From Ophiostoma sp. CBS 140.51 (Eukaryota; Ascomycota; Sordariomycetes; Ophiostomatales; Ophiostomataceae), in the NCBI GenBank assembly GCA_029298735.1, contig JANSLP010000419.1:1-25251 (forward strand): 25,251 nt of DNA, written 5' to 3'. The position numbers and the translations under genes are program-made. Of this stretch, positions 1 to 10,200 are shown in pieces (positions within the stretch are counted from its first letter, which is position 1; every line of letters starts with the position of its first letter). The notes under the pieces are model-generated. The model was not told where the DNA came from. It worked only from the letters and a program-made list of their open reading frames with translations, and searched no databases.

Positions 1-3000
1 CAAAGCCAAGTCTATGGTGTGTGTCTGTGTGTCCGTGTGTCTAACTGCCCCCATGACCAGGCTCCTGTCATTGTCCGTGTTATCCTCCTCCTCAGATAGC
101 TTGATGATGTCTTTGTATCTGACCTTCGTATATTCCCTATGTCACATTTTATCGTCGCCTTAAATACACAGGTTGTCGTGAACGAGACGCTGCGCCTTTT
201 CTTTCCTTATTGGGCTAGGCAATGAGAGCAAAGGACCTTTTATGATTTCTTGTATCTTTTGGGGGCCAACTTGTCCATGCTTTACGAGCTCACAGGATGC
301 CCTAGAGATATGTGATAATGGTAGCCATTTTACCTGTTGGTTTCTGATGGCGTTATGACTGTTTCTGGCTTCTCGTCAACTCTCATATTCGCCTGGTTCC
401 TGGGTAGCGGGTTCTGCTTTGCTCTTGAGAACTCTCCCGGGTTCGCTTGTCCAAGTTTTGAGCCTCTCTTTCTGGTTCTCTCTTTCTGGAACCCGCTGGA
501 TCGACATTAATGTCTGGTCTCATCCGTTCCTTGCCGCCGTGTTTTTTTGGGGGTTCTTTGCATTGTCTTTCTGTCCCAGGCTTTCCAAGCGATCTCCAAG
601 CCTCCCGCCTTTGTCTCTTTTCAGTTCCCTGACGTCTTTCCGCCGTCATGCGTTCGATCCTTGCCGCCCGTCTTCGAGTTTTCTTGGACTGCTGTGCCGC
701 AGCACTGTCTCGTATGGGTCTTCTATGCTATTGTGTCGAGAGATGTGCTAAGAGACCGGCGACGATGGTGATGACGAGCAACGGTATTCCGTATGAAGGA
801 CGTCGTCTGGGTATCACGTAAAACAGCTGATGTCCCCCCAATCTACGGCCAACCGTGGTTTCCCTTTTAGGCACTCCTTTGCCGTTTCTTTCTTGTCCAA
901 TTTCTGTTTCTGTCACTCTTGTTTCCTCTTTCCCATTTGTATTCGCTCGTATGGTTCGCACTTGCCCTGCGGAGGAACCGTTGGGCCGTTCTGGATGGAG
1001 CTTGAGCAGTTGCCAATTACAGTTTTGCCTGCCACCTCGTCATTGTAAAAAGCAATACTTTGTAGCTACCAGTTGGTCATGCCCACGCTATTTCTGGCAC
1101 TGGGTCCTCCCTTCCTAATCCAGCAGCTTGGGAAGGGATAGTTGCCATCCATCGCACAACGCATGCGCGACGCATGCCACACGCTGCACGCTGCACACAG
1201 CACGCGGAAGTAACGAGGGGGCGCAGAGACAAAACGGACCCCTCGCAGGAAACAAGTGAGACAGGTCAAACGGCCCCCAAACCCCAGGACCCCTCCAACT
1301 GCCCAAAAGGGCCCCAACGCCCTAAGACGCCAACGCCTCATCCCCCCCAACCCACCATGCCTATTATCCCTTGCGTCTGGGCGGAGGTATTCCACGTCCC
1401 ATAGCGCTGTTTTTGGCCTGATTTCCCCTAGACCACACCTAGCTCCTGGCGCTTGTCACCTTGGGCTAACCGGTAGCTGCTAGCAAAACCCGCCTATTGG
1501 TTTTCCCATCGCATCGGAGCCAACAGACGGAGAAAGAAGGGGCTGCACCCACAGCTGATTTCGTGGCAGGCAAGAGCGATTGACTGTTGGTTCTGCCGTT
1601 GAGAGCCCCAGTCTCCATCCCATTGCGTGGTCCTTGGTTCGTGCCTTCTACAAATAGCAGCATGCAGGAGATGACCATGTTTTGATTTCTGAAATTTCTT
1701 CAACAAAATGTACAGTGCATTCTGGCGAGTATCACATCTCGCCTTCACTTTCTTAGGTAGCTGCTGCAGATGCTCTGATGCTTGATGTGCCTCAGTCTCA
1801 CATCCCTCTTTTCCTAAAAAAGTATCCGCCCGTGCTCCGTCGTTAGACTCCGCCCAAGAGAGCCACTGTGGAGGGCAATCCGTCGCGCAGGGTTGCAAAT
1901 GAATCCTCTTGTATTTTTACAGTGCACTAACGGCGCATTCTCTTTCCCGTTTTGAACCGTCAGTAGCACTGGGGAGGAGCAACGTTGGGGGAAACGGCAA
2001 GGGAATAAGAGAAACCGCGAGCAACAAGGCGCGATCCGAGCGCGGCTTTTGGGCTTTTTTTCTGATGCCAAATCACAAAAACCCCATCACTACCGAGAGC
2101 TTGTAACTAAGCTAATGACACCCGTCCCCCTCGTGCTGTTGCACAACATCACTGTAGCTTGCTTCTTCTTGCAGCTGCCCTGTCTATCTGTTGATGTTTC
2201 TCTCGCTGGTCTTGTTGATCAGCCGGGCCACCTGCCTGCTTTTGTCGTTTGCTGTCGTGCCTCTTCCTGCATCCTTCCTTTCCTAGATGTAGATGTTGTG
2301 ATTATACAATTACGAGTACCGAAGAAGGACATTGTCCAGTCCATCTATTTCTGGTCCTTTGCTAGTTCTTTACATGCCCTTTGCACCTTCCTTCCCCCAA
2401 GCCGTGCCCCCTGCACTCGCTCCGTTTGCATTCCCATCTATATCCGTCTCTCTGTAACCCACCCATGTTCCTTCTCTCCAGTCGCGCCTTCCCAGTCCGC
2501 CAGTGTCTTGTCTGTCCAGAACCTCCGGCGCTGCCACCCTCCTGCCCTGGTAGGTCCTCGACGCTAAAACATTGGAAACGCCCTGCCCGCGTACAAGGAA
2601 ACGACGTATCGCATGTCAAGATGACAAGATACCCCGAGATACTTTGGCGTGCTCGACACCGACTCTGCAGTTTCCAGCCATGAGCCCGTCAGACCCGTGC
2701 CTCCTTGGCACCCCCAAGGTCTCTCCTAAGTACCACGTTCCGCCGAGTAGCCAAGTGTCCCCCCAAAATGCAGTCCCAAGTCCCATGTCCTACCACCAGC
2801 AGCCATTACCAACGTCCCACGTCCTGTCCCAGAAAACGAAAAAGAGCTTCCGCACGCCGTTGCAAGTGCTAGTCTCCAACGAGCGAACCTGGCCCCGTGG
2901 CCATGGTGACCTACAACGTACAAAGTACAGCAGCCACTTGACGCAATGCAAGAATTCAGTTGAACAGAATACGTCGTAGAATGACAGGAATACCAACACA

Positions 3001-3334
3001 CAAACACAAAAGCCACACGCGCACACTGCATCATACGGGAAACCCGAGACCATTGCGTTGCTATTCGTGCTAGTTTTCCGTCTCAAAGAAATCCAGCTCG
3101 GCGGATGTCTTTCTTTCTTTTCCCCTTGCCATTTAGGTTTGGACTATCTTGATCGCAGGGCCTTTTAGCTCTCTTTCCATTTTAGTGTGTGTTTATCACC
3201 TCAGTTCTCCGTACTCCAATTCCCGCTAGCGCACTCTCTCACCCGGGAACTGGTCCTCGCTGGCTCCTTCCCAGGCGCTCGCCGTTTGTTGCTCGTTTGC
3301 CCGTTATTTTCTGGCAGCTCCTTCCAGCTCATGG
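1..3334. other. Gene-poor region, no supportable gene
   Basis: No reading frame here looks like a protein. The longest open frames (about 110-172 codons) are Ser/Pro/Leu/Phe/Cys-rich and follow from the pyrimidine-rich base composition. Their starts are mostly non-ATG, and none shows a recognisable domain. ATG occurs at ordinary frequency, unlike the stretch that follows. A small perfect inverted repeat, GCATGCG-CGA-CGCATGC, lies at 1161-1177, and poly-C and CT runs are scattered through. It may hold distal promoter sequence of the velvet gene or the untranslated tail of a gene outside the window. Confidence 0.5.
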
Positions 3335-5310
3335 GGTTTGATCCTTCCCAAAACAAAGAAACAAGCCTTCGCAGAAGCTGTGTTTGTAACTTTCCTTCCA
3401 TCCCATCTTTCCTCTTTTGCCTCCACGCTCCTTCCTTTCTCGCACACGGAGCGCATTCTCCTTGTGATTCTTCACAGCGTCTCCTTCCATATCATCTCCT
3501 CTTCCCTTTCCAATCTTTTCTTCTTCGTCTTGTCCTCAAAACCTCCCCATCTTCATCGACATCTCAGCACGACCACCACCGCCCTGTCCTCCCCTCTTCC
3601 CCATTCGTCCCCCGCGCCTGTTTAACAACTGCGGCCCAACCTGCTGCCCCCTGTCCCTTGCACTGCAACCGGCCCCCCCCCTTCCTGTGGCCTGTCTTTC
3701 TCCCCTCACATTCGCTCTGTTTCTGGTCTCTTGTCTCTCTCTTTTTCTCTTCCTTCGACCTCTCTGCTTGGCCGCTCGTCTCTCGTTCTCTCGTCTGACC
3801 GCATCCCTGCGACCCTCCTCCCTGCTGCCCTTACCGCTTACCGGCCGACTCTTGCCACCCGGACCTAGCGACTTCTGAGACATAAAGCCTGAACCCGTCC
3901 TACCTCACCTTACCTCTGGGCCCTTTTTATTTCTTTTTACTTTTTACGACTGCCGCCACGCTTCGATCTCTTTGTCTTATTGCTCCGTCAAACGTGCAGT
4001 GCTCTTATTGTGGACGGGCATTGTCTGCACTTGCATGCACCTCAAAAAACAAACAGACATATCTCTGTCACCAGCTTTCAGCTCGCAACCATATCTAAAC
4101 GTCTCGACATACTCGGCTCCGACGCAGCATTCAACCAAGCTCACAACCTCAGCTCACAGTTCACGGCTTACAGCTTGTAAGGCCTGCATCTGCCAGCTCC
4201 TTGTTCCTGCTTCCGATCAACGTCCCGTCCGTTGTCGCCTTGCTTCTCCTTGCTTCTACTTTCGCGCCCTGCTTCTCCTGCCCGCCTCCTTTTATTTTTT
4301 GGCTTCTCGGCTGCCGGGTCTGTCTGTCACCACCCCTGGCTGCCGTGATCCTCTTCTCTCAACCGTCTGGTCCGCTCCTTTGGTTCTCCCACCACCAGCT
4401 TTTTTGGTCCTTGCTCCATCTCTTTTCTTCAACGCGCTCCACGCACACGCACGGCACGCCTCCTTTGTGCAGCGAGCAGCACACGCCCCCTCCACCCCCT
4501 CCTCTCTGCAACCCGCCATTCCATATCCGTCATCCGCGCGACCAACCACACAGACACACACGCAAACGACGACAAGAAAGTAGCAACAAAAGGGCAAGGG
4601 CATTATTGTCACTGCAAACCAAAATAAAGGAAAGGCAACAAAAGCGGCGAAGGAATTTTAAACAAAAGCCTGGGCGTGCCGCCTCTCTGGTCCTGGATCG
4701 CTCGCGTCTCTCCGACAAATATTGTTACGCCTCTCGTCCTCTTTATTCTTTTTTATTTTCCTTTCCACCAACAATTCCTATATTTCTCGGTACAAGCATC
4801 TTCTCTCTCTTTTCCTCCACCATCTCTCCTTTCTTTCGCAACCACTTTCCGCCGCCCAGTCAATCTTCATACCTACTCTATTTTAGCCAGCTGTCGCCAC
4901 CACATTTCGGCAGAAGCTCGCCTGTCTTACGCACTGGATTTTAGTCGAGAGTTGCCATTCTCTTTCTTTAACCCCCCGACGCACGCACGCCATACATACC
5001 CGCGTGCCTCTCCTGTCCTTTGGCCTATCATCTTCTAGGTCAATCGTCCATTCACTCTTGACGGCAACGGACAACAAAAGCCGGTGATCATCAAAGTCAA
5101 CGGCCTCACTTTGCGGGTTTGAGAAGAGGAAAAAGGCACGACCGTCTGGAACATCGCGCGAAATCGGCCCCTCTTTTTAATTGTGAAGCAGGGTCTCCCC
5201 TTTCACACCTCAACCACCGTCCGCCCGTCGCCGCCGCCTCCTCCTTTTGTGACACCGGCACGCGCAGCGCAAAGCCCATTCGTTCACCCACGCCCTTCGG
5301 AGCTGGCAGG
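3335..5310 (+). promoter_or_regulatory. Long ATG-depleted leader/promoter of velB
   Basis: This stretch is strongly pyrimidine-rich on the + strand, especially at 3370-3830 and 4740-4870. Over nearly 2 kb it holds a single ATG (4035), and from 4038 to the velB start at 5311 there is none. The reverse complement CAT occurs about twenty times in that same 1.27 kb, so the depletion is strand-specific. This is what is expected of a transcribed 5' untranslated region in which upstream starts are selected against. The lone ATG at 4035 opens a 182-codon low-complexity frame ending at 4583; it may lie upstream of the real transcription start or be an upstream ORF. No clear TATA box or leader intron could be fixed. 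The leader reading is an inference. Confidence 0.55.
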
Positions 5311-7261
5311 ATGAACACCCATATATACTCGCAGCAATCCCAACAGCCGCCAGCCATGCAGCACGACATGCACAACCAACTCCCCGCCCTCGGCCACCAG
5401 AGCTACCAGCAGCCGCATCAATCTACACATCTGCCCACCATGAGTCTCCCTCCGCCGCACGGCTACGCGGACCAGTATCAGCATCCTCCGCCGCCGCACT
5501 CGCAACATTCCCAGCATTCGCAACACCCCCAGCACCCCCAGCATCCTCAACACTCTCAACACCCGTCGCATTCGCAGCATCCGCCACACCCCCAGCACCC
5601 TCAACACGCTTCACAACACTCTCAGCATTCACAGCACTCTCAGCATGGTCAACATGCGCAGCACGCGCCGCCGCCGCCTTCGCTATCGCCTGTTGACCCG
5701 ACCCGTTCGCCCCCAACGCCCGCCCTGGAAGCACCGAAGCCGACGCCCGAGCAGGAGGCGGCCACGCGGAAAGCTCTTGAGCCCACGGTTGGCAGCGAGG
5801 GCACACGATCCTACAGGTGCAGTCTACCTCTCCTCCTCTGGCCTTCTCGTTCTCGCTCCTTCGTCTAGGACCGAGACCCGACAAGCTGGGCCTGTTGTCT
5901 CTTTTTTCTCCTTTTTGTGGCTTCATGACACTAACTCCGACACACGCCGGTAGACTTGATGTTGTGCAACAACCGAAACGTGCCCGAATGTGTGGTTTCG
6001 GCGACAAGGTATGACCTAGAAGTCCCATCCCAGCGCTCCCTTGCCTTTTATCTTTACTGCAGCACGCGCGTGTCTCTTCTGCTGGTGTCTTACAGCATTT
6101 CCTTGATTGCAGAAAATGCTTCTAGGAACCTGGGATGAAGTGCCAATCGTTTTTACTTGTTCACTTTACTAACCTATCGTTTTTTGCTCTATAGGACCGT
6201 CGACCGATAACTCCTCCACCTTGCGTGCGTATTGTGGTCACAGATCTGGCTACCGGCAAGGAGGTTGATTGCAAGTACGTGGCTGAACATTGTCCTACGT
6301 CTCACTAAAGGAGTACGCCAAAATTTTCACAGTAGGAGTAGTTTGCTAATCCTCCACCTCTCACAGCGAAATCGAGCATACAATGTTTGTGTTGAATGTG
6401 GACTTGTGGTCAGAAGATGCACTGAAAGAGGTCAATCTTGTGCGCCACACCACCACCACGCCCTCCATCTCATCCACGACCCCTGCCTCCTATGAGCAGG
6501 TGGAGAACGCCCCGACATACTCGTCATTAATACAGTCCGACTCTCGTGGTCCGGGCTATGGCTCCAGCATGTACGGCCACTCGGGCATGACCCCTTACGG
6601 CCAATCGGCATACTCTCAAGTGCCCCCTTCGTATATGCACCAATCCAACGGTTATGGTCAGTCGAGCCAATACGGCGGTTACCACGGCGGTGACTACGGC
6701 ATGCAACTCTCCTCGCAGGCTCCAGGCTACGGCCCACCACGGGTCTTTGGCGGACCGGGCGACATGATGACGCAGCGCCTGATCCAGGGAAACCAGCCTC
6801 AGGGCATGTTCACCCGTAACCTGATTGGCAGCCTGGCCGCCAGTGCCTTCCGTCTTCAAGACCCTGCCGACAAGATTGGTATCTGGTTTGTTCTTCAGGA
6901 TCTCAGTGTCCGCACTGAAGGCAACTTCCGGTATGTCCTCATTCCCTTACTCTCCGTGTAATCTAATTGCCTGTGACATACTAACACATATAGTCTTCGC
7001 TTCTCGTTTGTCAATGTTGGTCCCCCGAGCGCGTCCCCTAGTGGAGCGCCTGGCAGCCAGATTGTCAACACTGGCAAGGCACCTGTCCTGGCATCCTGCT
7101 TCAGTGACGTGTTCACGGTCTACTCTGCCAAGAAGTTCCCTGGTGTTTGCGAAAGCACGGTGCTGAGCAAGACATTTGCAACCCAAGGCATCAAGATCCC
7201 CATCCGGAAAGAAGGCATCGGCAAGAACGGTCGCGGCGATGATGATGACGACTACGAGTGA
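5311..7261 (+). CDS. velB: Velvet-domain regulator VelB (5 exons, 490 aa)
   Basis: Velvet regulators are fungal DNA-binding proteins. VelB pairs with VosA, or with VeA and LaeA, to control asexual/sexual development, spore viability and secondary metabolism, and it moves between cytoplasm and nucleus. Exons are 5311-5816, 5954-6008, 6195-6274, 6367-6930 and 6994-7261. Introns are 137, 186, 92 and 63 nt; the last three have clear CTAAC/CTAAT branch sites, and the first has a weaker GTGCAG donor. Joined, they give 490 residues. The velvet core starts near residue 168 with VVQQPKRARMCGFGDK, then DRRPITPPPC, and resumes near 362 with FTRNLIG, followed by KIGIWFVLQDLSVRTEG, VLASCFSD and KKFPGV, ending in a Gly-Arg/Asp-rich tail. 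A Tyr/Gly/Ser/Gln-rich insert (about residues 245-358) splits the core, as is usual for VelB. Residues 63-118 are an unusual His-Gln repeat. ATG 5311 is the first ATG for 1.27 kb, although the frame stays open upstream. The family is certain; exon 1's donor is the least certain boundary. Confidence 0.95.
5497..5664 (+). repeat. Imperfect 9-bp coding repeat encoding (S/P)QH triplets
   Basis: Within velB exon 1, about 19 copies of a 9-bp unit encode Ser-Gln-His or Pro-Gln-His triplets, with a few Gly/Ala variants, covering residues 63-118. Both synonymous forms (CAC/CAT, CAG/CAA, TCN/CCN) are mixed, so the triplet pattern is kept at protein level while the DNA has diverged. A Pro run flanks each side. 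Such a tract can change length by slippage. Confidence 0.9.
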
Positions 7262-10200
7262 AAACACCAACAAACAACGACACCGCTATCGACAGCACGT
7301 CGAAATGTGGCTTGGATTATCGTGCGGCAGCCTCACACCTCTTTGTCTCCTTTCATTTTCCTTTTCTCTTTATGCACACAACAGCAAATATTTTGTACGT
7401 TTGCAGCGTACTCATTGGCGGCAATCCCGATACGAGACAAAATGAAAACAGCCTACTGGGACCGACGACTAGCAGCCAACATTACGATGCTCGGAAACCC
7501 ATTCATCGTCTTGTTACCTGCAATTACCTTTCTCTTTCTTTCTTCCCATCATTGACAAGCCAGGGAGGACGGCAGGCACAGGCTTTACGCCCTTTGGATG
7601 GTCGCCGAACACAAGCCACGGGCGGGAACCGCCAGGGCACTTCTGGGAACCAGCTTCGAGGGAGAAAAAAGAAAGTTGAGGTGACGACGGGGTGAATTCC
7701 GCAAATAACCAACTGAGCACCCCGGACGAGTGTGTCTCTTTGGGGCTAGTGACGCGAGACGAAGCGATCGCCGTTCAACAAAGCCAACAACTCGGAGGCG
7801 ATTTTCTTTCAACCAACTCGAGCACTCGGTACCCAGCCGCTCTTTGATTTGTCGCCTGTCCGGGGTCTTTTTGTCATACCATGCCTTGGTTCCGGCTACC
7901 TTGGTTTGTCACTCCGGAGTGCCTTCTCAAGCATCGTCCTCGCCTACCAACAATCTACAACAATAACAACAGCTACGACAAACTGGCTACAGCAACGGCC
8001 TTGAATCCAACAGTACGGTGCAGCTAGTTTCTTCTCCTGCTATTTTTCTGGCCCTGTGGAAGGCAGGAATACAAGGCGCGCGGGGAGCTATTTCATTTTG
8101 TGACGTTTTGTGATATCTTTTTGATTTATTTTGGTTTACCTTTTCTTCATTTGGTTCAATTTTGGTTTTCGGCTTTCATTTCATTTACGACAACTTCTCG
8201 GTTTACCATGTCTACAAAGTAACTGCCTCATTGTTTAGACTGGCGGCTTGGATTTATTTTGGCTCACGTATTTCTCGGCATTCTCAGATATATAAAGTGT
8301 GGATTTGTTTGCAATATATTTCGCGATACCTTTTTGAATATTCAATCTTCTCAGCATCTTCTCTTCTCTCTCATCCCTTGTGTTGTGTCTTGGTGTGTCC
8401 TAGTGATTGGGAACCAACAGCTGCCACCACTGCCGATGCTCTTCGAGCTGTCTTGTGCCCATCTCTGGGATTCGAGGCATGTGAATCTGTGATCTGTGCC
8501 AATGGGAACTTTGTACAAAGGAATCGAAGATGAAAGAAAAAGAAGACGCAAGAAAAAACGTGTTGTCTCATCCGTCAATTTGCCAAACGGGCATTCCGCG
8601 CCCCAACGCCTCGTTTGTGTCTCTCCCTTCTTTGATGACCCGGTAATTTGGTTCTTGGGAACTGTGAGCTGGTTGAGAGCCCATTTGCCCTCGGACTCGC
8701 CAGTGGTAAACTCAGGATACATTAATGAATCTAGGGAGACACGTCATAATACTGAAATGGATCTTTACGTATGATCTCGACGACCACAAAAAACGGACAT
8801 TCGACAAATGACATTTGACAGCCGTTAGATATCAAAAGCAGAGCTCCAGCAACTCCCACTTCCCAATACGGATAGGTTCGCTAGGGAGAGAGCTTACCCC
8901 ACAAAGCTTTCGGCGTTCCCCGCTGCAACGCATTTTCAGTTGCTTTGCTCTAACCCTTTTCTCCAACTGACTCGAGATATCGGCAACTCGGTCGACATAA
9001 TTCTTCCGCCAGAGAAGCAAAATCGTCAAGAGCAAGAAGAGGTCAAAGGAACGGTGTGTGCAAGCTGCAAGCGAGTGCTGCCAAGCCTTATGTTAGATTT
9101 GTTCGCTCTCGCACTCCTGTCGTCTTCTGCTCGGTTTTTCGTCTTTGCAAAAAACTGGGGTGCATAAGACTGCCACACCGCGTGCACATCTGGCGCCGAG
9201 CGAGAGACGTGCTCGGTCGCACATCATCCACCCCTCCTCTTTTATTTTGGATGGGAGCTGCAAATTTGACATTTTTGCGACCTTTCCCTCTTTTGATTTT
9301 GCTGCAGGAGAGACTATCAGCTGACGCGCAGACGTTCTCCTCTCAAAATCTCAATGGCGCTCTGCAGCAATGCAAGAACAGCCAACGAACACCCCTCTTT
9401 CCCTACTGCCGCACTAAGAAAAAAACACTGCTACAGCAACTGGTCTGGGGGAAGCTTCTCTCAAACTCCTTCTTTCCGTGGAAGCTTTCCCTTCTCTCTC
9501 CATCAGGCCAGACCAGATCAAGCCGAGACTACGCTGGCGCAATACCCCAGATGACCAGCTTCGGTTTTCTTCTCTCCGATGCGACAAGGACCCCTTTTCT
9601 GTTCGACCCCGCCTTTTCTTGCATCCATTGGTTTTTTCTTCTTTCGACCCTTGAAGGTCGTCGTGTGACGATTAAATATTTTCCTGTACCTTTTGCCAAT
9701 TTGCCCTTCGCTTCGCTCCGGGCAGCGGGCGGGCAACGGTCGACGGTTGATGCGCACCAGACCAAAGAGCCAAAAGGTTGCAACATTGCACATGGCAAAC
9801 CCGCAGGGCAAACTCACAAGGCGTGAGCGAGGGTCATTGGGCGAAGAAGAAAAGAGGCAGACTTCTGGAAACAAAAGACTCCAGGTTTGTGGGGTAACCA
9901 TGGATGGCCTGTGCTTCTGGGTCTCCGCATATCGGCAGCATGCACTTTAAAGAGTCACGAGCTGTGACAAGAAAAATTGAAGCAAGGACTACACTACACG
10001 GCACGTCGTAAAACATATTGTCGCTATTAGGCATACATGGCGAAGTTGCGATGAGCTGCAACGCCGAGGCCGTGGAGCGTCATCGAAAATTTCTTCAACG
10101 AATTTTCTGGGCAGCCCATAAGAACATCCAAGCCGGAAGGTCTCTGCGTATATTGTATGATGCCAGCACACACTGTAAACGGCTGTTGGAATGACGCACA

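Noticed and set aside
2049..2567. 172-codon + strand frame
   Set aside because: No domain, random-like composition and a non-ATG start; no supporting splice or promoter signals.
4201..4944. 247-codon frame in the velB leader
   Set aside because: It contains no ATG at all and its Phe/Ser/Pro/Leu-rich composition follows from pyrimidine-rich DNA.
5119..5310. In-frame N-terminal extension of VelB
   Set aside because: It would have to start at TTG; the first ATG is 5311 and the upstream segment looks like leader sequence.
5423..6028. 201-codon minus-strand frame over velB exon 1
   Set aside because: Antisense reading of the His-Gln repeat, giving a low-complexity Ala/Val/Glu pattern.
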